Of a DNA stretch of 64,000 nucleotides, positions 1-10,449 are shown piece after piece. Below the pieces are notes generated by a model. It made no database searches, was not told the origin of the DNA, and saw only the letters and a list, made by a program, of their open reading frames with translations. A program made the translations under genes and the position numbers. The stretch is taken from the NCBI RefSeq assembly GCF_019175385.1, contig NC_083338.1:67240884-67304883 (forward strand). Direction: 5' to 3'. The stretch comes from Lycium barbarum. Taxonomy: Eukaryota; Streptophyta; Magnoliopsida; Solanales; Solanaceae. Numbering within the stretch: the first letter of the stretch is position 1; every line of letters starts with the position of its first letter.

Positions 1-494
1 CAAAAATAACATCTGGAATTGGCAGGGGAGAGAGTAAACCAGCGGGCTTCAAGTTGGAATCTTTCATTTGTTGGCAAATTTAACACTCAGATACAATTTT
101 TTTTACATCCTCAATCATGCCTGCCCAATAAAAATTGGAAGAGAGGCGGTGAAATGTGCTTGTTGTGTCAGCATGACCTTCAATCTTTGGCGAAAGAAAC
201 TTTTCAAGCAACAATATTCGTAATCTATCAACTGAAGGGATAACCAATCGATTGCGAAATAAGAGAATACCTTCCTGGAAGGAAAACTGAAGTAGTATAA
301 CGGGATCATCCCGTAACTGTTGTTGTATGGCTAACAAGCCCACATCTATTTTGTTCAATTCCCTTAATTAGGCTATCAAATCCATTTTAGCGACAGCCAG
401 AGTTAAGGCGTGAAGTGATGGAACTTGAGATAATGCATCAACCGTTGAGTTAAGCTTCCCCGGACGATAACGAATCTCGAAATCATACCCAATT
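1..494 (-). pseudogene. H1 pol fragment: end of RNase H and integrase zinc-binding region
   Basis: This is the downstream end, within the window, of the minus-strand Ty3/gypsy polyprotein H1, and it runs off the left edge. Read on the minus strand from 494, it gives the RNase H tail with an RYRPGKLNSTVDALS motif. An in-frame stop follows near 370. Then comes the HHCC-type integrase N-terminal region (about 358-80) with spaced histidines and a terminal cysteine (motif IEDVKKIVSEC). It is contiguous with the RNase H piece at 3660-4076 once the LTR between them is discounted. Family knowledge: this order (RT, RNase H, IN) defines Ty3/gypsy. Reina-like assignment is inference. Non-functional. Confidence 0.85.
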
Positions 495-790
495 TGTCAC
501 GACCCGACTAGGGGCCGTGACGAGTACCCGATACTTGTACCGAGCACCCCGTATCTATCATTGTACCCTTACTTCTCAGCGGGCCGTAGGAACTGTACTA
601 TACATATTTTTTTTTTGCTGAACATTAACATTAGCAGCGTCATCATAAACATAGACTAGTAAGCGTTGCTATCACATTATACAGAGACGCGAACAATTCA
701 AAATACAAGACATCTAACTGTACATATCTGTCTACGAGCCTCTAGACATAGTACACATATACATAGAAAGGGCCGAGTACTGCCGTGCCC

Positions 791-792
<2 letters not shown>

Positions 793-831
<39 letters not shown>
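793..831. repeat. (AT)n microsatellite
   Basis: Uninterrupted AT dinucleotide run of about 39 bp, about 300 bp inside the terminus of solo LTR A. A similar run sits in the same part of LTRs B and E. Confidence 0.97.
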
Positions 832-835
<4 letters not shown>

Positions 836-950
836 AAATAGTACCAAGGAAGTGAGGCTCCGAAACAACTGGAGCGCTATCAAATGCTGCTGGTAGAGCT
901 CCTAAGAATCAAACCCGCCTGTCTACTGACCTGCGCGGCATGAAACGCAG

Positions 951-990
951 CGTCCACAAGAAGGGACGTCAGTACGATTAATGTACCGAG
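951..990 (-). other. Tandem hairpin module in LTR A
   Basis: Read on the minus strand: a GTAC-based stem, then CGTCC, a short T-rich loop and GGACG, then a conserved GC-rich tail ending in CAGGT. The same two-hairpin layout recurs in LTRs B, D and E, the fold-back element, E1, E2 and E3. An RNA-level role is inference. Confidence 0.6.
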
Positions 991-1083
991 TATGTAAGGC
1001 ATGAATAATAGCATACGGAAAATATAAGACGGGAATAACGACATAAAAGAGTAATAGCACCTGTCCTGAGGTAGAAACATAAC

Positions 1084-1085
<2 letters not shown>

Positions 1086-1137
<52 letters not shown>
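1086..1137. repeat. (AT)n microsatellite
   Basis: About 52 bp of uninterrupted TA dinucleotides inside solo LTR A. Confidence 0.97.
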
Positions 1138-1140
<3 letters not shown>

Positions 1141-2669
1141 CTTGGCAGATGCTATGCATGCTTAACTTTCCTTTAAAAATCTTTCCTTGTTCATATTTAT
1201 ATATATATAAAAATAGGACATATCATATTGCCGAGGCGTCGGCAGCCGATCCATTTAACCATAAATATACACATCCCGCGTCCGGGCATCCCGCGTCCGG
1301 GACGATATCATGTCATATAATGCCAACTGATCAGGTGGATATGCGTATATAACGCGCTGCCCTTATCTCCATCTTCCCCGTATACGCATGCATACATCAT
1401 GTACATATATCAGTGTCTATAGCGCTCTGGATCTTTCATCATATGCGTATACGTGTGTCATGTACATACATCAGCGTCTGTAGCGCTCTGGTTCTTTTAT
1501 CATATACATATACTTATAACATGCATACAACACGCTCGAGAGTCCAAGAAAACCATGTCCAGGTCGGAGTGACGTAAGGTCGGTAGCCTCCGATTACATT
1601 ATGAAATAATCATGATCGTTATGTCTCACCTTGAAGGAATTAGTATTATGAGGCGAGACTATCAATGAAGAATAGCATTAAGAGAAAACATAGGACAAGA
1701 TCGTAAAACTCATAAAACATTACTTCGTGCACCCTAGGGTCTTTGGAAAATAGAGTCATGTCAAAGGAATAGAGTTGGACTCAAGAACTAGTCCATCATT
1801 CTTGTATTCATACTGAATCCTTCACTTAAGGCTTTTAGACATGCAATTATTCTCGTCGTTCTCGTCATAGACATATTCTCTTTCTTACATCGTCATTATC
1901 ATTATCGTCGTAGGATTATTCTCATTAGAATAGCTACATTACTGGTCATTAGATAAGCGGTATAAGGATCAAAGGTTTCCTTTAGGTTCTACTTCAAAAT
2001 AGGTCAACCGGAACAATAAATAAATAAAATCTGGGATCCATGGGCCCACCTCGGGTCAAATGAGGAGGCATATCAAATTCACGTTCGTTACATTTCATGA
2101 CGTCTCCTGGGAGGGTTTTAGGGTAGTCGGGACCTCTCTATGCGAGCTCTAGATATTTAGGAAGTCTTTCTAACATTTTGCAAATTTTAGTTCAATTCTA
2201 TTGAACAAAACGTGGAAAACTTTGGGTGCAGATTCCGGAGAACGGAGTTGTCCCCGCGGCTCGTATCCTACTTATTACATCTAAGACATGCCATAGAAAG
2301 AAGAGTAAACCTTACATACCTCTTTCCGCTCCTCATGCTATTCCAAATTCAAGTTGCAAATCCGCCAAAATCTACAAATTGGTCATATTTACCAAACTTT
2401 GGTTAGAGCATTTAGAATTGGAATCTTAAGATAATACTTGGCTACCGAAATTTCTGCAGCACTTCCCCTGTAAATACACCATTCCCAAAATTCAACTTAA
2501 CCAATTTTTAATCAACAACAATCCGGGAATTCAACCCGGCCAAACTATCAACATAATGTCAACAACCATACTAACAATTTCCATATTCAACCCAAGATAC
2601 ATCATAACAACTCAATCAATATACTACTTTCTTCAAAACCTTCCAACTCCAATAAAACAATAACAACCT

Positions 2670-2672
<3 letters not shown>

Positions 2673-2709
<37 letters not shown>
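2673..2709. repeat. (AT)n microsatellite
   Basis: About 37 bp of TA dinucleotides inside solo LTR A, in its AT-rich central part. Confidence 0.95.
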
Positions 2710-2711
<2 letters not shown>

Positions 2712-3659
2712 CAACGACACCATACCAATATCATTGTCTTTCATACATGCAAGAACATCACATTCAATATACATAAACTTCTAAATAAGTCTCCAACTTC
2801 TACAACTCCACTAAGGTCATTAAGCATTCATTAACAACAAAGGATCCACAACACAACAACAACCAAAACACTAAATAAAACTTGCTCACCATTCCTCTAC
2901 AATTTAGCAAATATACACGGCTAAACATCATGTATACACGGCCACATATAAACACCACACACTCACGGCCACAACATGTTTTCCACACTTCCATGGATTT
3001 CATCAACCTTTACATACTACAACATACATAATCACCTATAACACACAAAGATAAGTTGATTCTTACCTTTCTTCTTAACTCCCCACTTGACTAGAATTGT
3101 AACTTGCAAGAATATGAAATCTTCTTGTTCCAATGAACACTCCACCTTGTTAAGGGCCCTCCAATTAGTAGAGAACAATTTTTGAAGGAATTTTTGTAAA
3201 TTTTCTTGTTGGTTTTTGCTCTTGGCCAAAATGGCCTTCAAGTTTCTCCTCCTTTTCTCTTGTTCTTGTTTCTTGAACTTTCTAGAGAAATTAGGTGAAT
3301 AAGATGACTTATAAGTCATCTTTTGGGTTATCAATTTTACCCCCATATGGGCTTGGCCCATCAAGAAAGAGGTTAGATGGCCAACCTTGGCCCAAAGTGC
3401 TCTAGCCCATTTGTTTTGGCACTTCATGACAAATTTTAATTTTTTCCAATTTCCAATTTTATCCTTCGTCTTCCTCCGTATATCCACGAGTCATATTGAA
3501 AATTTCCCTTTATGCCCTTGACCTTCCTCATTATTTCCACTTCTAAATTTTTCATAAGCAACTCATATGCCAAACAAAATAAAATATGGCCTTGCTTGTT
3601 GTCTTCCCACAATTGTCTTGAATTATCCGATTGCACAAAATGCGGGATATAACACAATT

Positions 3660-4076
3660 AATTTACCAAGACACCTTTGTTGCTCAGGGGTGTGGATGAC
3701 CTGGCTGGTAAGAGACTTTAAGGGTTGTTGGTCTGTGATAATTATAAATCTACGACCCAAAAGTATTGTCGCCATTTCTGAACAGCTTCGGTAATGGCAA
3801 ACATTTCTCTCGTATATGTTGAAGCTGCTTGCATTCTGTTTGATAGCCTTTGACTGAAGAAGGCAATTGGATGGCCTTCCTGAGAAAGAACTGTGCCTAT
3901 TCCAATACCAGAGGCCTCCGTCTCTACGGAAAAGACCTTAGAAAAATCAGGCAAGGAAAGCACAGGAATTGACCTAAGCGCCTTTTTGAGGTTCACAAAT
4001 GCAGTAGAGGCTTCCTTAGACCAAATGAAAGAGTCCCTTTTTAAGAGGTCAGTGAGGGATGACGCTATCTGGGCAT
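3660..4076 (-). pseudogene. H1 pol fragment: RNase H domain
   Basis: Middle piece of the H1 polyprotein on the minus strand. It carries the RT-RNase H linker, then the RNase H opening, where the usual VYCDAS-like segment reads VETEASGIGIGTVLSQ, then IAFFSQRLS and the ITDQQPLKSL segment near 3740-3700. It joins in order with RT at 6594 and with the RNase H tail at 494, which shows that LTRs A and B split one gene. Replacement of the usual first aspartate of RNase H by E/T would remove a metal-binding residue (inferred from family knowledge). Confidence 0.88.
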
Positions 4077-4479
4077 TGTTACACCCCGTACTTTCGGAGA
4101 AGCACTTATCAAATTGTAACGTAAGGATGTCAGGCTAGGGCTAAGTAAAACTACATTGGAATATAAGGAGCGAAGCATTATTAAGTATATTTTATGAGTA
4201 AGGAATATACATAAGGAATTCCGGAAGGTTCTCTAAGGAAATGAGTTGAAAAAGTTGAGTTAGCATGACTTTGGAAGAAGATGAGTGTTACTTTAAATGG
4301 CAAAATATGAGCCAACTTGGGGAAAGAATATCTTTTAGTATACGAAGAGTTTTGAGATAAAGTAAAAGCCTAAATTGAAGTTCAGGAAGTCTAGTTTCCA
4401 ACGCAACAAACCGCACGTCAATCCGACATCGGAATCAAACGTTATGAGCATTTTGAGACAGGCTGCCAGAGCAGAGATT

Positions 4480-4590
4480 AACTCTGCGTGAAGGCGCCTG
4501 GAGGTGGCGTGAATGCGCCGAGGAACCAGGGGCTAACTCAGCATGAACGTGCCCCAAGGTGGCGCGAACGCGCTGAGCAAATCCTAGGTC
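4480..4590 (+). promoter_or_regulatory. GC-rich palindrome cluster upstream of the LTR B TATA box
   Basis: Several near-palindromic copies of a GCGTGAATGCGCC / GGCGCGAACGCGC unit are packed into about 110 bp, ending some 25 bp before the TATA box. Corresponding clusters with different sequence sit at the same place in LTRs D and F, E1 and E2. An enhancer-like role is inference. Confidence 0.5.
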
Positions 4591-4613
4591 GGTGCAAACC
4601 GATTCTAGAATGT

Positions 4614-4620
4614 TATAAAA
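4614..4620 (+). promoter_or_regulatory. LTR B TATA box
   Basis: TATAAAA in a C-rich downstream context, about 540 bp inside the LTR. This is the expected core promoter of a long plant gypsy LTR. LTR D has the same motif with similar downstream sequence. Confidence 0.65.
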
Positions 4621-6025
4621 GGCAGCTTACCCCCTTGTTTCCTCCAAACCACCCCGGAAAATCATCTCAAACCTCCTGGAATATTCCTCCAACTTCTGGT
4701 TATAAAAATTTGGTGCGAATTAAGTGGAATTCTCCGGATTTAGGACCGAACAACGTATAGTTACGATTGTAATATTGTCTTGCAAGGGATCTTGGGTTGG
4801 ATTCAAGGCGGATATTAAAGATATTGCGGTTCTAGCGGGAGTGAGGTATGAATCCCTCCTTATTAATATTTATTTAGGTTTATTTACGGAGGTAAAGCTA
4901 CTAAATAATTGTATAATGAATTAGTGGGTTAAGAAATTGTTTAAACATCGTGTGGGATGTTTTATGGAATGTGTTGGTGTAGATGATGATATGGTGGATA
5001 TCAGTGTTGCTATTACTGTTATTTTGTTGGTATTGTGATTTCAGGCTAGGGATATAAATAGGGGAGAATCCCTGAATTTCGGCAGATTTTAAGGGGACTT
5101 AATTTGAAGGCTTAGGATAAGTATATGCCGATAGGCCTAACCATAGTATGAATGGTCTTATATGTATATTGCGAGATTGAAAATAGGTGGGAAAGTCGAG
5201 AAGTGAACTTCCAGGTATGTAAGGCTAGTCCCTTTCTTTCAAAAGGCATGATTCTTATGTTATGATTCCATACATAATTTCCGTAACATCCTAATTCACA
5301 AAATTTAGAAGTTTATGATTCTCAAAGTTCCTATGATACTAAAGATAGATGTTTTCTATGATAACAATGATAATGATGATGATGATCCCATTCTAGAGAT
5401 TCCAAGTTTATGGTTGATGCTATTACGAGGTTATTGAGTTTATTTCAGGATTTTCTAGATTTTATTCATTGTTGTTGATCTCACCTTATAATAATTGTTC
5501 CTTCAAGGTGAGACATAACGATGATGATTGCTCCATAAGATAATCGGAGGTTACCGACCTTACGTCACTCCGATAAAGTAGCAACTTTTATTTGGGCTCT
5601 CATGCATGCTACTTATATTATATATGTATATTGTATATGTATATATATGAGATATGGGAAAAGGGCGAGGTGTTATATACGCATAACCACCTGATCAGTT
5701 GGTATGTTATGGTATCGTCCCGGACGCGGGATGTCTGGACGCGGGATATAAGGGTATGGATCAGGCTGTTCGTTCTGCGGAAATATATATATAATGATGA
5801 TATGATATATGGATCGGGCTGCACGTTCCGCAGCAATATAAAATATTTATGGATCGGGCTTCACGTTCTGCAGCACTATTATTTATATATATATGAAAAA
5901 TGTTTTTTTAAGAAAGCTAAGCATGCATGATATCTGCCTTAAGAGGCAATCAGATGTATAGGTTATCCTTATCTCAGGTTATGTTTCATATTTCTTATTA
6001 TGTTGTTATTCATGCCTTACATACT

Positions 6026-6063
6026 CAGTACATTATTCGTACTGACGTCCTTTCTTGTGGACG
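6026..6063 (+). other. Tandem hairpin module in LTR B
   Basis: First stem CAGTAC/GTACTG (6026-6031 with 6039-6044). Second stem CGTCC/GGACG (6046-6050 with 6059-6063) around an eight-base loop. The second stem is CCCCC/GGGGG in LTR E, the fold-back element and E3, so both sides change together. Confidence 0.65.
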
Positions 6064-6364
6064 TTGTGTTCATGTTCGCAGGTTTAGGTAGTCAGCCAGA
6101 CGATCCAGCCCAGTAGGTCTTCCCCCCAGCCGCAGTCAGTGCGCTTCATTGATCCGGAGCGCTGGACATTCTTGGTATGCTATTTTGATATGTGCATATA
6201 TGGGTATGACGGGGCCTTGTCCTGTCTTTTCTATAGTTCGTAGTCCATAGAGGTCTGCAGACAATAGTATATAGTAGGATGTTGTATAGCTTTGTCAGCT
6301 TTTATTTTGTTGTACAGCATATGTAGCGGCTAAGTCGGCCTGCTCTGTTATCCTTAGCACATAC

Positions 6365-6367
<3 letters not shown>

Positions 6368-6405
<38 letters not shown>
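6368..6405. repeat. (AT)n microsatellite
   Basis: About 38 bp of AT dinucleotides, about 190 bp before the 3' end of LTR B. Confidence 0.97.
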
Positions 6406-6406
<1 letters not shown>

Positions 6407-6589
6407 ATGCATGGGTTGTGAGTTTTCGATGCTGAGTTTATGGTAATAATTTTACAGAAGACGGTATAGCTCAGTTATAAGTTATATATGGACCACTAGG
6501 TTACTCAGTAAGACGCAAGTACGAGTCGAGGGTTGCTTCGTCAGTAGTGGTCGGGCACTCGTCCCGGCTCATCGGCTTGGGTTGTGATG

Positions 6590-7375
6590 GGCATAACCTT
6601 CGACAAAACGATGATAATATCCAGTTAAGCCCAAAAATCCACGAACCTCTTTGAGTGATACAGGGCAAGGCCAAGAGTTGATTGCAGTGATCTTGTCAGG
6701 GTCTACTTGGAGGCCTTTAGAAGATATAATATGTCCCAGATACGCAACTGAGGACTGACCAAAATGGCACTTGGATCGTTTCACCACCAATGAATTTTGG
6801 CGAAGTCTATCAAAGGCAGTTTGAAGGTGTTCGAGATGAGCCTGCCAAGGTGGACTATACACAAGGATGTAGTCAAAAAACACAAGGACATATTGGCGAA
6901 GAGCTGATCTAAAAACAGAGTTCATAGTAGCTTGGAAGGTCGAGGGAGCATTCGAAAGTCCAAAGGGCATGACAATGAACTCATAATATCCCTCATGAGT
7001 TCTAAATGTCGTCTTCTCTATATCCATAGGATGTAAACAAATTTGATGGTACCCAGCAAGCAAATCTAATTTAGAGAAAAAACATGCATTGTGCAACTCA
7101 ACAAACAATTCATTGACAGTGGGGATAGGGAATCAATCCTTAACAGTAAGAAAATTGAATTCCCAGTAATCAACACAAAAATTGCATGTACCAGCATTTT
7201 TGCGAACCAACAAAATGGGGGAAGAATAAGGGCTGGAGCTGGGTCGAATTACACCGGATTTCAGCATCTCAAACACTTGCCGCTCAATCTCCTCTTTTTG
7301 AAAATGGGGATACCGATAGGATCGGACATTAACAGGAGTGGCGTTCGGTAGTAGCAGCATACGATGGTCCTGAGC
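6590..7375 (-). pseudogene. H1 pol fragment: reverse transcriptase domain
   Basis: Minus-strand reverse transcriptase of H1. From about 7340 down it shows SGVIRPSSSPYSSPILLV, then FFSKLDLLAGYHQI, TTFRTHEGYYEF, MPFGLSNAP and [15 protein letters not shown]. The catalytic box reads VFFDYILVYS instead of FFDD, so one of the two catalytic aspartates is a tyrosine. In-frame TGA stops lie at about 7131-7133 and just before 7375. The domain ends exactly at solo LTR B and resumes at 4076. The TFQATMNSVF and KCHFGQSSVAYLGH signatures fit a Reina-like chromovirus (inference). Clearly dead. Confidence 0.92.
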
Positions 7376-8399
7376 TCAGGATGGAGAAAGAGATTTAGGT
7401 GGCTGAAAAATATCCCCGTAGGAATTAAGGAGTGCAATCAGAGTAGGAGAATGGTCTGAAGGGGAACTTATGGTCTCCATAGGGAAATCCAAATAAAGAA
7501 GATAAGCAATTGTGTCGATTTGTGAGAAACGACAAAAGGTAGAAGCATTAATTTGCTTTGGAGAAGCAGAACATGCACCCACCCAACGAATGCGGTGGTC
7601 AGAGATATTAAATTCAAATACCCGATTAACATAATCAGATAAGTTAGGGCCCAAAGTTGCTAACCATACCACTTCCAGTACCAAATCATATCCGTACAAA
7701 TCAATGACGAAAAAATATGTGGAAAAGGAATACCCTGAATTGTAATAGAGACGTCGCGAATGACCCCCATATATTAAAGTTCCTGCCCATTGCCAACCAT
7801 AACAAAAAATACCAGTAGAAGGCTCAATTGATAACTTGAGTTTCTTTACGACTCTAGGGGAAAGAAAATTGTGGATACTACATCGATGAGTATCTGTGTC
7901 GAAAGACCCTTAACAATACCAGTAAACCGGAGAGTAGAAGCGTGTTGTCCACCAGAGAGAGTGTGTAGGCTAATGGTAAGGAAAGAAGGTTTATCTTGTA
8001 AGTTTACTGGAGCAGGGGAATCAGAAGGGGACGGAAGGGTTTCTAAAGAGGACTCATCAGTAGGCTCATCTTCCGTAAAAAAAAGGAAAAGCTGGGGTGG
8101 TGATGAACAATGGTGGCCCTTATGGTATTTTTCATCACAGTTGAAATAGAGGTTGAGCTCGCGTTTTTGTTGTACCTCTGTCGGAGTCAATTTCTTAAAA
8201 GGAAGACGACTAAACCCTGGGAAAGAGGCTGTCAACGATGGTGGTGATGGGGATAGAGAAGGAGTTGATTTAGGGGTATAGGTGATATGCGGATTTGAAC
8301 CGAAGGCGGGGGTTTGGCAAGCGTTGTGGGCCGGGTCGAAGGGTTGGATTAGGTCAAATGTTTTTGCTCTTGTAAAAAGGCCAACCCAATTGCATCATT
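7376..8399 (-). pseudogene. H1 gag C-terminus, zinc knuckle and protease
   Basis: Minus-strand region upstream of H1 RT. Near 8150-8110 it has a CCHC-like knuckle (NCDEKYHKGHHC) whose first cysteine is replaced by an aromatic residue. Near 7860 the aspartic-protease core reads ILIDVVST where the family has D-S/T-G-S/T, so the active-site loop is lost. A frameshift separates 7846-8235 from 7376-7699. The latter is the poorly conserved protease-RT linker and ends in a stop. Identity rests on position and the knuckle. The fine boundaries of the protease are uncertain. Confidence 0.75.
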
Positions 8400-8610
8400 T
8401 TTTTGCACGGATTGCCCTTAATTTAGGGTGGTCTTTAAGTTTTTTCCCTTCGCCTAATACCCCGAGGTTGTGGATTCAAACCCCAACTCAGTAAAAAAAA
8501 TAAAAATTGCAAGGCAAAATTTCTGCCTGAAGGGCAAAACTGAAAGACCACAAATTTGAAGGGTAAAAATTAAAGAGCACCCCAAGCGAAGGGCAATCAT
8601 ACAAATTGCC
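8400..8610 (-). mobile_element. Short A-tailed insertion (SINE-like) in H1 gag
   Basis: About 211 bp flanked by the direct repeat CATCATT (8393-8399 and 8611-8617). H1 gag reading is continuous if the insert is removed: flanking codons LND and AIGLAFLQEQ lie on its two sides. On the gag strand it starts GGCAATTTG and ends in a short A run against the duplicated target. It contains GGTTTGAATCC, one mismatch from a pol III B box, but placed about 130 bp in, and several GGGCAAT/ATTGCCC repeats. It could be a SINE or another small non-autonomous element; the class is undecided. Confidence 0.6.
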
Positions 8611-8915
8611 CATCATTAAGATCTGTGGGCTTAAAGGAAAGCACGTCAGACTTAATATTAGGGAAAAGCCCAGAAGTAAAACAATGCTTCAACGTAGGTT
8701 CCGATACGTCAGTAGTCTAGTTAGAGAGTTTCTCAAATTGAGAAAGATAATCACAGAAGGTCGTTGTCGTATGCAACTTTGCCAGCAAACTTTTCGGTGA
8801 TTCTAGGGATTTGGAACCAAATCGCGTAACCAAGGCCTTCATAAAGTGTTCCCAGCTGCAGAGTTGATGGTTCGGGTACATCCATTGGTACCATGCCCGC
8901 ACATCTCTGTCAAGG
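8611..8915 (-). pseudogene. H1 gag, N-terminal fragment
   Basis: Minus-strand capsid-type gag of H1 (Retrotrans_gag-like). Motifs include RAWYQWMYPNHQ, SWEHFMKALVTRFG, FCDYLSQFEKLSN and, after an in-frame stop near 8717, LKHCFTSGLFPNIKSDVLSF. The recognisable part begins near 8915, and sequence to the right no longer reads as gag, so the N-terminus and the H1 5' LTR are missing or moved. Gag forms the virus-like particle in this family. This copy cannot. Confidence 0.8.
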
Positions 8916-9556
8916 AAGAAATCAAATCATAGGTAAATATTGGACGCAAACGAATGCCAATTTCATATTTTCCATTGGTGAGATTAGAACAGTCCTTGCC
9001 TATCCTTAACATTATCTAAGGACAACAAGTAATATATATGGGAATAGGAATACCTCTTTTAATATCGCTTCCCACTCGCCGCCTTCGGTAAATAGCATGA
9101 CTAACTTTTCTATAATTCTTTGACATCCTTGGCAGAGTTGCGACATTTGTTACATATTTGACCAATGAAAGTAATAAAGCAACTCTTCGTGAAACTTTGC
9201 ATCTTTTTGAAGTTTTTTCAAATTAATAATTAGGATATTCATTTATGTAATACAACAGCTCTTCAAAAACTTTGTGGCTATTAAAAGTTTTTAAAAATTA
9301 ATAATTTTAAGTAAGGATATTTTCATAATTTAATTTTCTAGTTAGGGATTTCTTGCTTTTAATATAATATAGATTAATATAATATAGATTTTCGATAGTG
9401 TACTCGATGATTGAAGGACCTATCGACTTGCATTAACTTCCCGTGACCTCATAAAGAGATGAGATGGATGGAAACTTCCTTTTCTTCATTCAGTAAACAT
9501 TCGTCTTCTTCTACAGTCATATTTGAGTTGTTGCCATCGTCGATATAGCAGCTGAG

Positions 9557-9652
9557 ATGAATACTGCAACGCCGCCTTCATCTCCGCCGTCGTCTGCTTC
9601 TTTAGTTCTGTTTGCATCCCTCCTCTACTTTTCGCCTTCGACGACCACATAG
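9557..9652 (+). CDS. Possible 31-codon micro-ORF or leftover first exon
   Basis: ATG to TAG, 31 residues. A Ser/Pro-rich start (TPPSSPPSSAS) is followed by a short hydrophobic run (LVLFASLLYF), resembling an N-terminal signal or transit region. The surrounding 120 bp is richer in C and in CCG/TCG codons than the neighbouring DNA. I do not recognise a family, and there is no continuation in frame. It may be chance, or the first exon of a decayed host gene. Confidence 0.2.
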   Translation: MNTATPPSSPPSSASLVLFASLLYFSPSTTT

Positions 9653-9819
9653 ATTTCTTCATTACGTATAAATATATAATTATGGAGGGGGAGAGAATAT
9701 ATATATATTCTCTATTATGTGGAGTAATTTATGTATAGAGAGAGGGAGAGGGGTGTTTCTACTCCTCAGTAGCAGTGCTTTCTGGATGAAAATATTGACG
9801 TATATATCTTTGACCCTTG

Positions 9820-9843
9820 CTCTCTCTCTCTCTCTCTCTCTCT
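9820..9843. repeat. (CT)n microsatellite
   Basis: About 24 bp of CT dinucleotides, as often seen in plant 5' untranslated regions. Confidence 0.95.
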
Positions 9844-10102
9844 TTTTCTAAAATCATATTTAGGCTTGTTTAATTAATGGTCTGGGATTTATCTTCGTTA
9901 TGCACTTTGTTAACTTAATAGCTAGTATAGTTCATAAGATGTCCATTGTTATTTTTGTATCAAACATACATGAATTTCCCCTCTCACTAAAGGTTATATA
10001 CCATGAAAAAATTTACTGATCTAATTTGATTGACACAGTGAAAGTGGAAGTCATGTATGTCGATTATATTTGGACCTTTTTAATTCTTCAAACATATTTA
10101 AC

Positions 10103-10409
10103 TGCTCGGTGTAGCACTTATGCTACTAAACAAGTAAATTACAGAAAAATAAATAAGAGAAGATGATTTCAATTTCATAGATAGATAGATCCCAATGATT
10201 ACAATCGTAGAGCATATAAAGGCGATTGACTACTATAGTTTGTACTATTCTATGGACAGATGGCATAATGCCATTTAGGGAATAAAACAATGCAAGGAAA
10301 TAAAAGGCGTAAGGCTAATGGGACAACTATACATACTACTCAGCTGAATTGGAATAAGGAACTCGGCCCACTTCTCTCACTGGCCCAAGTCACATTTAAA
10401 ATCGTGACA
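10103..10409 (-). mobile_element. H2 3' LTR (short, 307 bp)
   Basis: On the minus strand it opens TGTCACGATT, directly after a purine-rich tract, and ends CACCGAGCA, with TG and CA termini. It lies immediately downstream of the H2 integrase/chromodomain frame. The flanking five bases TTAAC (10098-10102) are the expected target duplication; the partner would lie beyond the window. A 0.3-kb LTR fits a Reina-like element (inference). Confidence 0.75.
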
Positions 10410-10424
10410 TCCCATCCCTCTTCA
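10410..10424 (-). promoter_or_regulatory. H2 polypurine tract
   Basis: Minus-strand GAAGAGGGATGGGA abuts the LTR start at 10409. Plus-strand DNA priming occurs at such tracts in this family. Confidence 0.65.
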
Positions 10425-10449
10425 GACAAAACCCTTGTTCTCGTTCAGT

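Larger units (their letters stand above)
495..3654 (-). mobile_element. Solo LTR A (long-LTR gypsy), TSD CAATT
   Basis: A 3160-bp solo LTR in minus orientation. On the plus strand it opens TGTCACGACC and closes GGGATATAACA, so the element-sense LTR runs TGTTATATCCC to GGTCGTGACA. A perfect 5-bp duplication, CAATT, flanks it at 490-494 and 3655-3659, and H1 coding sequence resumes on both sides, so the boundaries are firm. No internal region is left, which is expected after LTR-LTR recombination. It holds three (AT)n tracts, a tandem hairpin near 951-990, a donor-like GGTATGTAAG (GT at 2319) and a TATA-like TTATAAG near 3307-3314 inside a palindrome. Open reading frames inside it, including one of 151 codons at 3032-3487, have no recognisable domain. 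Confidence 0.95.
4077..6589 (+). mobile_element. Solo LTR B (long-LTR gypsy), TSD GGCAT
   Basis: A 2513-bp solo LTR in plus orientation, opening TGTTACACCCCG and ending GGGTTGTGATG. The direct repeat GGCAT (GGGCAT if six bases are counted) lies at 4072-4076 and 6590-6594. H1 RNase H coding flanks one side and H1 RT coding the other. The terminal dinucleotide reads TG instead of the expected CA, presumably mutated after insertion. Internal landmarks are a GC-rich palindrome cluster (4480-4590), a TATA box (4614), a donor-like site (GT at 5215), a tandem hairpin (6026-6063) and an (AT)n run. No coding capacity is expected. Confidence 0.94.
8916..10102. other. About 1.2 kb without recognised transposon or gene
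   Basis: AT-rich stretch between the H1 gag remnant and the H2 3' LTR. I see no gypsy motif in it. It holds a (CT)n tract, A/T-rich intron-like sequence (9850-10100), TATA-like runs and a short start-to-stop frame at 9557. It could be the original low-copy DNA into which H1 and H2 inserted, or old transposon beyond recognition. Confidence 0.5.

Noticed and set aside
698..1159. Small frames with Ile/Tyr runs
   Set aside because: They are translations of (AT)n microsatellites.
3032..3487. 151-codon open frame on the minus strand
   Set aside because: Inside solo LTR A; Lys/Gln-rich low-complexity translation with no recognisable domain.
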